From Dastarcus helophoroides (Eukaryota; Arthropoda; Insecta; Coleoptera; Bothrideridae), in assembly GCA_028583605.1 (NCBI GenBank), contig CM053328.1, positions 7,816,268 through 7,880,267 on the forward strand: a stretch of DNA of 64,000 nt, given 5' to 3'. Shown here one piece after another: positions 1 to 12,019 of the stretch. How positions within the stretch are numbered: position 1 is the stretch's first letter; each line of letters opens with the position of its first letter. Position numbers and translations under genes: made by a program. The notes beneath the pieces were generated by a model, which ran no database searches, had not been told where the DNA came from, and worked only from the letters and a program-made list of their open reading frames with translations.

Positions 1-643
1 TCAAACTTTTCCTTTATAAATGTCAACTTTTCTCAATATCTCGATTTTTTCTCGAAGTTTCCAACTAAAAGTTGAATTTAGTTGTTTTAAATTGTTTCCA
101 AAAATTCTGCATATTTTTATAAATTGTAAAGTCGAAATTTTGAGAGTAAAAGGGTCTAATTCCGAAAAATATTTTTTTTGAAAATTCAAAGTTAACTTCA
201 AATGGTTGGATTTTAATTTTTGAAACTTTGACTTTCAAATCCAAAATTTTAAGTTTTACAAAAAATGATAAACTTCAAGTGAAATCTTCGGTTTAAATGT
301 CGGAATGTGAAAAAAATATTCAAATATTCGCATTTAATATTGCAATATAAAAGTCAAAAATTTGAGAAGCTTGGAATTTTAAGAACATAAATTATACGAT
401 TTTTTTTGTCGATGTTGAGTTTTTTCTTAAAATCCAGTTTTCATTTTTTTTGTGTAACATTTTTACTTTAATTTGAAATGTAGTTCTTTTTTATAGAAAT
501 TTTTATTTGCTTTTTCAAAATTTTGAATTTATGACTTTTTTGAACATTCTAATTCAAACTCGAAATCTCTATTTTCTCGAAATTTAGTTTTAAAATCTTT
601 TGACCCCCATGTTGAGTATATTAAGATTTATTTCAAATTTTAG
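1..643. other. Intronic AT-rich low-complexity DNA
   Basis: There is no supportable gene. The stretch consists of T-rich runs with scattered TTTCGA/TCGAAA motifs, the same low-complexity family that fills most spacers of this window. It ends in a good splice acceptor (AG at 642-643) for the exon that follows, so it is most likely part of an intron of the Tudor-domain gene whose first exon lies left of the window. Confidence 0.6.
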
Positions 644-3600
644 GTGAACTTAAAGGTGGATCTTACCCAATCTGAAGTATCAAATTATTTGACGGAGAGA
701 TACAAGTATGAACACGAAGTGTATTGCATTTTAACCAAAATTAAGTACAAATTGATTAAATTTAAGTACAAGCACAAGTGTCCTATATTAAAGTTGACGA
801 ATGTTAAAAAAGAAGATTTGGGGGCACTTGATATTCTTACACTCAAGGAAAATGCCACAAAACTGTTAACTAATTTAGACAAGCATTATCAAAAATATGA
901 GGATTTTGAAAATTTGAGTTTGAATCTTTGCTCTAGCAAGGAGTCTAAGGAACATCCAGCTTTTAGGAGTTCGGCTATTGACGAGTTGAGTTTGTTTTTA
1001 AGCAGTAGTAGTAATAGTACACAAACTGATAAGGTCAAAAGTGAGCCCCTTAGTGAAAACTCAGGTGACGCAATTGAACTGGATCCTCTAGAACCATTTG
1101 CTGGTAAAAATGACGGAACAATACACCAGGAGGGTTCAGAACTCATTCTGTTTAGCGACTCGGATAAGAGTTTAGATAGAACAGACAGTGAAGAAGCTGT
1201 ATTGGACTTAGCAAGTACTGGCCAAAATAACAAAACTGGGCCATGTCACAGAGGTAGTGTAAAGAAATCCAAGAAGAAAGCGACATTGAAGCTTTTTTCG
1301 CAAAAGAGACAAAAATTTTTTAGGTCTTACTTGACAAGTTCCAAACAAATAAGGGTTCTGAAAACTTTTAGTGCTATAGGTGAGTATATTTATTTTTTTT
1401 TAAGTTTAATCCACTCGCAAAGGGTAACCCCATTATGCTTTCAAAGCACTGCGAGTAGGATGCGGAAACAAGGATAGATGGCGATGAACCGCCTTCTTAA
1501 ACAAGAATAGGTTGTAATTTTTGGGGAAAATTCCTTTTGGTAACAAGTTCCATAACTTGGAAGTTCTATAGAAAAAACAGTCTCCTGTAGACAGAAGTCC
1601 TTACTGTGTCAAGCTGAACCACACAGGAATTTGCTGTCTCCGACTGTCTAGTACGCCTCAAGAATCTTGCCCTTGGGGGGATCAATCCTATTAGTTCCTG
1701 CGAGCATCTTCTATGATAGTACTTGTAGAAAAGAGACGAGTCACCAACCATACACCTGTGCTCTAGTGTTTCGACAGAATCGGTCACTCTCGTCATCAAT
1801 TAGGCGAATCGCTCTTCTTTGAATTGAATCCAAGAGAGCTAAAGTGTGTTTTGGGGCTGAACTCCAAACATGAAAACAGTATTCTAGTCTATGTACTATA
1901 AAACGAGTTTTAGAATCTTGCAATCTTGCTTTTCTTTAAAAGTATGTCAAATTACTGGTTTTTTTCGACATTTCAACTTTTTTTCTCGAACGAAATTTTC
2001 AGTTTTGGTAAACTTTTCTCAAAAGTTTGACATTTCCTAAGACTTGTCTCGATAAAAGAAATATAGATTTGAAGTTTTATCTAAAAAAGGTATTTTTGAG
2101 GGAACTTTGATATTCTGTTTTAATTTTCTTTTCGAATGTAACCTTTTTCAAATTTCGGGTTTTTCTCGACTTTTTTCAATATTTTCAATTTCTGTTTTTT
2201 CCCAAAAGTTCAACTTTTATCAAAAATTTCTAGACTTTTCTTCACAAAAAAAAAAAATAGAAATTTCGGGTTTTACCTAAAAAATTATTTTTGTGTAAAG
2301 TTTGAATTCTTTTTAAATTTGGAGTCTGGAAAGTCGAATTTTCGAGGTAACTTCCTTCAGATGTTTTGTCTATTTTTGTGTTCTTCTGGAAACTTCGAAT
2401 TAAATAGAAGTATTCCTTCGTTTTTTCCAAATTTAGCTGTTATCGACGAAAACTTTTTTGTAGAAATTAATAGACTTTTGAAATTTGGAATTTAAAAAAA
2501 TGAAATATAAATATTGTCCATTGAAACCAAGAAAGCTTAAAAAACACAACAAGGTTGCTCTAACGCGATCGATTCGATAGCCAAGCTATCATCTTCAGAG
2601 AGATACTAGCATCTCGAAACGCGTTAGAGCAACCTTTGGTGTGTTTTTTAATCTTTCTTTCGCGTTTCGATAGCCAAGCTATCATCTTTAGAGAGATACT
2701 AGTATCTCGAAACGCGTTACAGCAACCTTTGTTGTGTTTTTTAATCTTTCTTGGTTTCAGGGGGCAAGTTTTGTATTTCATTTTTTGAAGATAACCAAGG
2801 ACCAGTCCGTTCGACCAAAATTATGGAATTTTTTCTGGAAATGTCGACCTTCTTGTAAAAAGCTTTTTTATAGGATTTTGTATTTTATTGATATATTTTT
2901 TTTTCGAATATTTTCTTTCACCAAAATTTTGACTTTCTTTGAAAATTTCAATTTGTCAAAAAATAAAATATACAGAAACTAGTTTCTTCTCGGAAGTTTC
3001 CGATATTCAACATTTCGACTTTATTCTTAAAAATATTCGCATTTTTTATTTAAACTTCGGTTTTTATCGAAATATAAACTTTTCTCTAAATATGCAAGTT
3101 TTTCCTTAAAGTTTGAACTTTGAATTTCGACTTGTCTCTACGTTTTTTTTTTATCCAAATTTAGAATTTTCTCCAATTTTGGTTTTCTTTTCGAAATTTT
3201 TTACCAAAATTACGATTCATTTTTTCGTGGATTTTTGCTTGTTTGCTTGAAACCAGGGTAGGGCACTCGACCTTCCCCCTGCCTCTGCAAATAAATGAAA
3301 GTTTATATTCAACTGAGGAGACTTCTTCCAAAAAATATCATTTTTTTCAAAATCCGTCCTTTTCGTGCGATATCTAAATTTCGAATTATTTCACAAAATT
3401 TGTCTTTTTTTAAATTTCTTTATTCTTAAAATTTGACTTCTCTTATCAGAATACGAATTTCTCAAAATATTGCCTTCAAAATTTGGGTCTTAATAGATTG
3501 CCAAAATAAAATAGCTAGTGTGAATTTTCAAAAAATTGTATTGCATACCTTCGCCATACGAATTGGGTATCAATTTGTCAAATATGTACTGCTGCCATCG

Positions 3601-6600
3601 GGTGACTACTTACGAAATTGTGTGGTCGTTTATCCCATCAATTCTATCCAACAGATAGCGCTAATTCTGTCGCAGTGTGATACATCAATTTTTCAAACAT
3701 TGTTGATAAACTGAACGATGTATCGATATTGTGTATGCATTGCCATGTCGATATTTTGTATGCATTACCATGTCGATATTTACAAACGATACATCGATAT
3801 TTTTAAAACATCGAACTATCGTTTGAATTCCTAGCTGTTGTGCATCTGCTGCTTGAAAATTATTGCACAGAAAGGAACTAATAGTCACAATTTGTAGGTT
3901 TATCAACGGTAAATCCAAAATCTACTTCCGATGGAGGCAGCATCATTGACTTCGGCGCAAACCAAACAACTGCCGCAAAACATATAAGCTCATCCACACC
4001 TAAAGCTAAAACCACAAATGATAAGACTGCCAAACGCATCCTAGAAGACGACTCGACAAACACTTCTGATCCAAATTTTAAACCCATTTCTGATGCAGAT
4101 TTTAAACCCATTTCTGATGAAGATTTTCAACCCATTTCTGATTCAGATCTTAGACCCACTTCTGATGCAGATTTTAAAACTAATTCTCATGCAGATTTTA
4201 AACCCACTTTTGCTGCAGATTTTAAATCCACTTCTGCTGCAGATTTTAAACCTATTTCCGATGCAGATTCTAAGCACGCTTCTGACGCAGCTCTCGAAAC
4301 TAACAAATTTACTTCTGTGGTCGGACGAACTTCTGAAAGAATTAAAGAATCTGATTCTGATGCAGATTTTGCACCCACTTCTGATGAAGGCTCCGGACAC
4401 ACTTCTGGCGCGCTTTTTAAAAAAATCGTTTCTGGGATAATCATCGGAGGAGCTTCTGAGGGAATTAAAGAACCTTCTGGTGTCGATATCGAGTGTGGAT
4501 CTGAAGTAACTGTCAAATCTTCTAATGCGACGGGGATGACTTGTTCCAATGTGGTTATTAAACCTGCTGATGTAACTTGTCAACTTAATTCTGGCGCAAC
4601 CGAATCAAAATTTATGGGAAGAAATGAATTAGCCATTGCAAAAGCAGGAATTAATGTTCCCACTTCTGATGTGATATCTGGTTGTACCGATGTAACTAGT
4701 AATGCCTCTTGTCAGCTTAATTCTGGCGCAACCGAATCAAAATTTGTGGGAAGAAGTGGACTAGCCATCGCAGAAAGAAGACAAAAAGTTCCCACTTCTG
4801 ATGTAGGAAAGAACGAGGTATCTGGTTATAAGATTAGCAAATTGCCACCGGATACCAATCATCAATCAGTACAAAGAAAAGACCTTGTATCCAGATTAAA
4901 AGAATTGGAAGAGAAGAAGCCAAAAAAGAAAGTTAAAGTGGCATTGATTCCAGAGACAGTCACATTGAAACCTTACAGAAAGGCGCCTGCATCTTCTTTG
5001 TCTAACATACGTTACAACATTAAGGATAAAAGGGTACCAAAGCTACCATGTAAATGCATCTTCAGCCATATTGAGTCGCCATCAGAATTCTACATTCACA
5101 TATATGATGAGGAGTCGCAACTTCTGGATGTGTAAGTAATTTCATTTTTTTCATCGAAAAAACTATCTTAGGGGGTGCTTATTTCATGGAGGTTGCATGT
5201 GTACTTGTGGAAAATTTGACTATTATTTAATTTTTGGTTTTCAAATCATAACCGCTTGTTCCATATTTTTTTGGAAGCTTTGAAAATATATGTCCGAAGG
5301 GGACATTTTTTTTTGCAGAACATTCTTTTTAGATGTAGATTCACTTGAATGTCGCCCTGTATATAAATTATGATTTCTTTTTCAGCCTGAATGAGCAAAT
5401 AAGCGACTATTTTGAAGGCAGCACTCCCCCAGTTCCAAACCAAAAAGGAGGCACAGAAGTGTATAGGGCAGTTTTGCTGCGTTTACCTGGAGGAGTACAA
5501 AATGTGGCATAGAGCGGAGGTTTTGAGTTGGAAACCGGCAAGTCAATATATTTTTAATGAAATTTTAATTTCTTTCCGATGTCCAATAACGTTTTACTTC
5601 TTTGTATTTGCTGATGGACATTGGAGCCTACCTGAAGCTTTTGCCACCCGAGGGAGTCTTCAATTTGCCATCATTTCTTTCAAAAGCAAGAGACGTTAGA
5701 ATTAGAACAAACATGTCTTCGGTATGCCACAAGATGGCCATTTGCTGAAGTGAAACGTTATTTGGAATGTATTTTTAAAGCCACATTAAATTTATTATTC
5801 TTATTTAACTAGAATCGTTTACATTTTAGAAAGATAGAACTAGTGATCAAGTTATGGTTCATTTAGTTGACTACGGGAACTACTGCTATTCCATATTTAA
5901 AAATTTACGACCCATTACCAAAGAATTGGCGCTAATGCCCAAATTAGCCCTAAAGTGTTACCTACCGATGGCAAGTTAACTGAGTCTAATTAGTGTTTTT
6001 TTTTATTATGGTTTTTTTCCAGCTTTACCCTCCAAATTCGGACCAGTTCAATCTACAGTATGTATGGCCGAAAGAGAGCATTGAAGCTTTTATGAATTTG
6101 GCAGGTTATTTCGATAGGGATGTCATGTTTGACATAGTTTATATGGAGCAAGATGGGTGAGTACAAATTCAAGCCAACGCTCGAAATTTTAAGAAAAAAA
6201 ATTACGTATTCCAAAACTTACCCATAAATAGTAGAAATTTGGGTGGTAAATTCAAAATGTATAAAAAAAAATTGAAGCTTAAACTGGAAATTTAATTCAA
6301 TAAACTCAAAACTGAAATCTCTAAATTCAACCGTAAATTGACATTTACTGTAAACTTAAAATTTCGAAGGAATTGTTAAAATTCGAGATTTACTTCGAAA
6401 TGTAGATTTAAAATTTTAGGGATGTCAAGATGTTTTTAATGACTTTAATTTTATTAGAAATTTACACTTCTTTCTTAAATTTGCGACTTTGATGTTTCAA
6501 GATTGAAATTTCGAAAAAAATCTCAAAATTGTTGAAAACTTTTGAATTATGCCAACATTTGAGGTTCGTTATAATGAGGTCTCTATTTGCAAATAATTAA

Positions 6601-9600
6601 CATACATTTAATATAACTTTAATCCGTTCCTTACAGATGGGCTCGGTATAAGCAGGTCCGTATAAGCAAAAATTAGTGTATTTGAAAAATCAAACTTTGA
6701 AATAGTTGCATTATCAAAAAAATAAAATTGTATTCTTTAAAGAGTCTAAGGTCTAAATTTTTAAAAAGTAATATTTTGAAAACTTTCATTTGAAAAAATT
6801 GAAATATTAAAAAAATCAATATTTTCAAAATAACCGAAATTTTCAAAAAAGTTTGGATTATAAAATAATTAAGAATTTGAAGAGACAAGAGTCAAAATAT
6901 CAACATTTTAAAAGTCGTAGTAATTTTGAAAAATCGAAATTTAGTAAAAAATCTAAATTACAAAAAAAAATTGTTAAAAATTTCTGGAAATTTTCAAAAA
7001 AAGAGTTGAATTTCTCAAAAGAAGTAGAAATTATTAAAATCGGCCTTTTCATAAATGGTAGACATTTTTACAAGATACAAATTTCACAAAAAAAATTCCA
7101 AGTTTAAAATGAAAATTTTCAAACAAAAAAGCTGAATAGTTCAAAAAAGTCTAGATTTATAAAATAATTGAAGATTTAAGAGACAAGAGTCAAAACTTTT
7201 AAAACATTAAAATTTTGAAAATTTGAAATTTTGTCCAGAGACAAAATGTTTGTGTCGAAATTTTCAAAAAAAAAAGAGTTGAATTTCTTAAAAGAAGTAG
7301 AAATTTACAAAAAGTCGGACTTTGAGGTAAAAGCCTAGATTGTCGTTGTTTTAAGTTTTTGAATAAAATCGGCATTTTCATAAAAGGTTGGAAGCAGTTT
7401 CAGAAAAAGGTAACTTTTGAAAAAAATATGAAATTTGCTCAAAAAGACGAAATTTTCAAAAAAGTCGAAGTTAATAAAGTGGAAGAAATGCCCAGAGTGA
7501 GTCAAAATTTGCAAAAATAATCATCATTTCGAAACAAATCAAAATTTTTAAAAATATCGAAATTTTCAACAAATTTTTTGAATCCAAATTTTTAAGGAGA
7601 AGTCGAAATTCTGATAAAAAGACGTACTTGAAAAATATGTAAATTTTAAAATGTCGAAACTTGTTTTTAATCGAAATTTATAAAAAATTTAACATTTTGG
7701 AAATTTTGAAGTTAACTTAAACTCGAAATTTTGATGATTTAAAAAATGTGGAAATCTTGGATCTTGAATTTTTTAGAACGTTAAAATTTAGAAAAAGTAG
7801 ACATTTTGAGATCAAATTCAAAATTAAAAAAAGAGTTATTACAATTTCAAATTTCCAAGTTTAAAATGAAAATTTTCAAACAAAAAAACTTTTTCAGAAA
7901 AGCTCAATTTTTTAAAAAAGTCTGGATTTATAAAATAATTCAGAATTTAAGGCACAAGAGTTAAAACTTTCAAATGATCAAAAATTTGAAAATTCACTTT
8001 GTCCAGAGACAAAATTTTTGAGAAAAGTCGAAATTTTCAAGAAAAGAGTTGAATTTCTCAAAAGAAGTAGAAATTTACAAAAAATCGGAACTTGCAGGCA
8101 AAAACCAAAATTGTCAAATTTTTTAAATGTTTGAATAAAATCGTCCTCCTGATAAACCGTCGAAATTTTTAGGTCAAATTTTGGAGAAAAAGAATTTTTG
8201 AAGATGACACTTGGAAAAAATTGGAAATTTGCTCAAAAAGTCGAAGTTAAAAAAAATGGAAGGATTATGTCAGAATTTGCAAACAATTATAATTTCTAAA
8301 AAAAAGTTCGAAATTTTCAAAAACGTTTTGAATTGAAAATTTTAAGGAAAAAAAAATTATAAAAAAGGGGACAAGAAAAATGTAAATTTTGAAAGATCGA
8401 AACTTTATTTTAATCGAAATTTACAAACAATTCAACATTTTGAAAATTTTGAAGTCAACTTTTAAAAAAAGCTCGAAATTTTGATGATTTTAAAAGAGTA
8501 TAAATTTTAGAATCTGGATTTTTTTTTAAAGTCGAAATTTAGAAAAAGTAGACATTTCGAGATCAAACTCAAAATTATAAAAATCAAAAACTATTACATA
8601 AAATGTCAAATTTCCAAGTTTAAAACGAAAATTTTCAAACAAAAAACTGATTCAATTCGCTTTCTTGCCGAACCTGAAACTTTGGTTCAATTATGTCATA
8701 ATTGTTCTTCTGTAAGTTGTTGATTGAAAAACTTTTAGTGATTCATTTTGCTATCGACTTGCATGCTGTAACGGATAATCCGGAGTGGACAATCGGGCAA
8801 TTACTAATTGACCTCAAACACGCTGTCCAAATTGTATTACCCGAAGATGGTAAGTTTCAGAAAGTGTAATCACCTAGTCATCTTAATACCTCAATTTTAG
8901 ACCCTGATGGAATTATAATGGATGAGGAAGAGATCGAAGAGTTTGAAAAGCACAGTAACATTAACGAAGCCATAATTGGTTATAACCCGAGAGACGAAGC
9001 CAGAATATGTCCATTCACTAGATCGGATGGTACATGTTTTAAGGGTAAAAACTGCCGAATGGAACACGGACAAATTAGAAAAGGTAATTCATCCCTCTTG
9101 ATCTGCAAGCAATAAAACGATAACTTGCAGATGGATTTACAACTGATAAGCAAGTAGTAGCTGTTGAAGCGAACAACGTTTTGCGTTTACCAAAAGAGTC
9201 TGAACATTTTTCCTTACAATTCACTGCCTTTAGAAATATTACCCACTTTTACGTAAATTTAGTCAGTCACGGTAAGAATTTGCCCTAAAAATTACTTTAT
9301 CTTTAAAATGAGATCTTCCAGCTACTGGGCTTAAGAGACTAGAGGAAACTATTAATAATCCTGCCACTTTAAAAACGTTGAAAACGTTCAACATAAGCCC
9401 AGCACCGGGGGAGATTGTTCTAGTAAAACACTGGACTAAGCGATGGCTGAGAGCAAAAGTCCGACACCAAATGTATGACGAAGCCAAAAATTGGAAAGGA
9501 GTCCAAGTAATACATGCATAATTTGCTAGATTCTTTCCAATAGTGACATTTCAGGTATTTATGGTGGATTATGGGGACATTGTTGATGTTGAAATGAAGG

Positions 9601-11969
9601 ACATTCGTCGGATAAAAGACGAATTTTTAGAACTTCCGTTTCAGGTATTCGAATCGACTGTTAAATCAACCGTAAACATGTTTATGTTTTAGGCTGTCGA
9701 ATGCAAATTGAATAATTTCCGACCCAATAAGAAGGTGGAATTTTCGGAAGTAGACGAATATTTTCACAGCAAGTTATGTTTTAAGACGTTCACTGCTATT
9801 GTGGTGTAAGTAACTTTTTTGCAAATATGAAATCGGTCGCCCCAGATTAATCAGTGGTGTGTCAGTTAGCTTTGATTGAATATTCAGATGATCTGTAAGT
9901 ATGACTAAGGGCCCTTGGGCAAACTAGGCAGTTCGTCTTGGGCGTTGGAATTTGAGGGGCGGCATGACGATGATGAGGAAACGTAGCCAAGCGCACCAGT
10001 TATGAATACCAAATACCATGATGCTTCAAATCTGGTTCTGAAATCAAAGTTGAAGATTAATTTTAATTTTTTCTCACAATTGCAGTTTACACCCAAAATT
10101 ATTTTTCAAAATTTGAATCTTACAATCTATATTTCAAGTTCTTTTGGTAATTTTGAGTCAAACGGATTATTACAATTTCGAAATTTTTCGTTAAATTTTG
10201 AGAAGCTTTTTTCGTAAGTTTGACATAAAAGGTAATATTTATCAAATAATCTAATAACAAAATATTTATTGTCTTCATAAAATTTAGACTTCTCTTTAAG
10301 AAATTTCTTATTCAAATTTGAAATGTTAACAGTTTAATTTTAATCATAAAGGCTAAGATTTCAAAAAATGTTTATATTATAAATTCGGAATTATCAAAAC
10401 TTTTACCAAATATTTCGACCTTCAAATATTCAAAGTTTTTCTCTAAATTTTCTGTGAAAATTTAGATTTTTTAAAAATAAATTAATCAGCTAAGACATTT
10501 TGTTTAGTCTAAATACTACGTTAATCAAACAAGAATGTTTACTTTTGATGTTTTTTTGACTTTGGCAGTATCGACAGTACCTACTTAGAGTCGACAATTC
10601 GACTTTTGTTTTGAAATTTTAAGAAGTAAATGAAGTGTTGCATTTTCCAAAAAAAAAAGGAGAAATTAAAAATCTGGAAATTTTCAAAACAAAATTTTTT
10701 AAAAGGTTTCAGTGTTTTTCTAAAACGTTTTTTTTTTAAATTGAGAATTTCTAATTTTCAGAAATTTTGGCATTTTTTTAGTAACTTTACAAATTGAAAT
10801 ACTGAAACCAAAAAAGATCAAAAAAACACAACAAATGTTTTTTTTTAATCTTTCTTGGTTTCAGGGGACAAGATTTGTATTTCAATTTTTGAAGATAACC
10901 AAGGACAAGTCCATTCCACCAAAAATAGTAACTTTAACTTCATTTTTTGTTTTTCAATTTAACTTCTCGAAATTATAACTTGTTCCTGAGAAGATCAACT
11001 GTTTTTCGTTTGACTTTTTGAAAATTTTGATCTTTCTGAAAATATCCACGTTTACCCTGGATCTTCAAATTGAAATTTTTTGTAAATTTCACTTCTTTGA
11101 AAATGTTGTTTTTTTCAAAATTTTGACCTTTTGACTTATTCAAGTTTGACCTTTCTTCGAAAATTTGACTTTTTTTGTAAATATGCCCCCTTTTGTTGAA
11201 AATTTTGGCTTTAAAATTTAAACTTTTTTTTCAAACTTTTCGCTTTTACTTTTTAAGTTCGACCTTTTTTCAAAATCTTAAATTTTTCTCAAATGTTCAA
11301 CTATTTTTATTAATTTGACTATTTTAGGAATAATTTACTTTTCTCAGTTTCATTCCTATCTTAATAAATACTAAAAAATGTTCGATCATTTTCAACGTTA
11401 TCTTAATGTATAGATTGATAAGCATATAAACGCCTTCATTTACAGGTTTTATGCACAAGAATTATTTTGTAGAGATTTTAATTTTCTACAAAAATATGCT
11501 TTTTACAAAATCATCGAAATATTCATTAACGGCCTAAAGAACAAAACAAGGTTTTTTCATATTTCCAAAAAAAACTTCGATCATAGAATGGATTTTCAGT
11601 TGAGGTAGTAAACTCAAATTTTCAGATTTTTTGTCAATGTTAAGGCCCTTGACAGCAGAAGATACGGAAAATAACCTTATTAAGGGCCAAATTAGAATGA
11701 ATGAACTGAATGAAAATATAAAAAATGATTGGTTTCAGTTTTTGCGCTTTGAAATTGTGTAAATATATCAAAAGAGTGCCAACCACCTCTAGTCGACAAC
11801 ACTAAAATAAGTTTTACTTTTCAGGAGTTCATGTGGATCCTTATTATGTTTGGATATATACAGAGGAAACAAGCACCTAGGGGATGTGCTTCAAGAAAAC
11901 GGTTTGGTTATACCTGCGGATCACAGTAATTTATTTCCTGCTCACGATTCATATGTACTACTTGGATAA
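644..11969 (+). CDS. Tudor-domain and CCCH zinc-finger protein, Krimper-like (5' partial)
   Basis: Coding exons read by splice signals and phase: 644-1379, 3898-5131, 5386-5541, about 5603-5721, 5830-5970, 6023-6156, 8739-8849, 8901-9083, 9131-9271, 9322-9506, 9555-9644, 9693-9805, 11825-11969 (stop TAA). The N-terminus is hydrophilic and repeat-rich. Extended Tudor 1 follows (FCCVYLEEYKMWHRAEV, then VMVHLVDYGN and FKNLRPI). Next is a CCCH finger with C-X8-C-X5-C-X3-H spacing (around 9010-9070), then extended Tudor 2 (VFMVDYGDIVDV). This order matches insect Krimper, a germ-granule piRNA factor whose Tudor domains bind Argonaute proteins; family membership is inference. The first exon in view opens directly after an acceptor with no ATG, so the 5' end is missing. 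Tudor 2 is intact, but Tudor 1 needs a 2-base gap, a missing acceptor and one extra T to read through (see findings). The gene could therefore be a decaying paralogue, or the assembly could contain indel errors. Confidence 0.7.
1394..1922 (-). mobile_element. 3' fragment of non-LTR retrotransposon (reverse)
   Basis: On the minus strand this is closely similar to the last ~500 bp of the LINE at 47.4-50.6 kb. It shares the peptide blocks LDSIQRRAIRLID and SSAPKHTLALLDS and the same 3' end, finishing in an A-rich tail (T-run at 1393-1401). It is a typical 5'-truncated insertion, with internal frame breaks. It sits in the intron directly downstream of the donor at 1380, oriented against the host gene. 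Confidence 0.85.
1923..2496. other. Intronic AT-rich DNA
   Basis: T-rich low-complexity intron sequence with TTTCGA motifs. No gene, RNA or clear repeat border is visible. Confidence 0.5.
2497..2785. mobile_element. Foldback/MITE-like element with long inverted ends
   Basis: The ends are inverted copies of each other over roughly 65-70 bp. The left end reads TGAAACCAAGAAAG then AAAAAACACAACAAGG; the right end is its complement, ending in CTTTCTTGGTTTCA. The centre holds two direct copies (about 2570-2660 and 2663-2750) of a block with the palindromes GATAGCCAAGCTATC and GATACTAGTATC, followed by CGCGTTA. No coding capacity. A collapsed relative lies at 10.8 kb with the same right flank, so the flank TTTTGAAGATAACCAAGGAC also belongs to the family. 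Confidence 0.7.
2786..3714. other. Intronic DNA, mostly AT-rich
   Basis: Low-complexity DNA to about 3430, then a less biased stretch (3540-3690) that is open in one frame but resembles no family I recognise. Nothing supports a separate gene. Confidence 0.4.
3715..3815. promoter_or_regulatory. Cluster of ATCGAT/TATCGATA motifs
   Basis: At least four TCGATA-type sites lie within 100 bp, including TATCGATA at 3721-3728 and ACATCGATATT near 3790. TATCGATA is the DREF/BEAF-type core promoter motif of insects (established knowledge). Similar clusters lie beside the DCUN1D3 promoter repeats and upstream of Jun. Here the cluster is inside an intron, 80 bp before an exon, so it could mark an internal promoter or simply be a short repeat. 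Confidence 0.35.
4062..4301 (+). repeat. Ten-copy 24-bp in-frame repeat (octapeptide array)
   Basis: Ten consecutive 24-nt units encode degenerate octapeptides of the form (T/I)SDADFKP in the Tudor gene's second visible exon. The first seven or eight are the clearest; later units drift (for example ASDAALET). The array is acidic, serine-rich and predicted disordered. The copy number probably varies between alleles. Confidence 0.9.
4575..4809 (+). repeat. In-frame tandem duplication in the Tudor gene
   Basis: Two copies of a ~135-bp module encode CQLNSGATESKF-(M/V)-GR followed by LAIA and PTSDV. They begin near 4578 and 4713. They differ by a few substitutions and keep the reading frame. Confidence 0.85.
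6157..8738. other. 2.6-kb intron of A-rich low-complexity DNA
   Basis: The intron separates the last parts of extended Tudor 1. It consists of A-rich runs with GTCGAAATTTTC-type motifs. Two long blocks inside are homologous in the same order (about 7050-7870 and 7870-8640 both contain 'cagagacaaaat', 'gagttgaatttctcaaaagaagtagaa' in part, and a shared end), indicating a degenerate tandem duplication of ~0.8 kb. No gene is seen. Confidence 0.5.
9806..11824. other. 2.0-kb last intron of the Tudor gene
   Basis: Mostly AT-rich. A short GC-richer island at about 9905-10000 has no recognisable content. A collapsed foldback element lies at about 10792-10925. The intron ends at a clean TTTTCAG acceptor before the final exon. 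Confidence 0.5.
10792..10925. repeat. Collapsed derivative of the 2.5-kb foldback family
   Basis: It carries CTGAAACCAAAAAAG and CTTTCTTGGTTTCAG with almost no central sequence, followed by TTGAAGATAACCAAGGAC as at 2785-2805. The internal palindromic block of the 2.5-kb copy is absent. Confidence 0.65.
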
Positions 11970-12013
11970 GTTTTAATTATACTAGTAAAAGCATTTTCAA
12001 TTGCTGAAGGAGC

Positions 12014-12019
12014 TTTATT
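12014..12019 (-). terminator. Polyadenylation signal for DCUN1D3
   Basis: AATAAA on the minus strand, about 160 nt past the DCUN1D3 stop codon. Nearest canonical candidate. Confidence 0.5.

Noticed and set aside
685..1233. Minus-strand open frames opposite the first Tudor-gene exon
   Set aside because: The plus strand gives a clean exon with acceptor, donor and matching phase into the next exon; the minus-strand frames are shadows.
3433..3714. Possible 93-residue protein upstream of the octapeptide exon
   Set aside because: No family resemblance, no clear promoter or splice signals; it lies in an intron.
4143..4583. Minus-strand open frames of 120-146 codons
   Set aside because: They arise from the 24-bp repeat being open in several frames; no start or splice support and the plus strand is coding.
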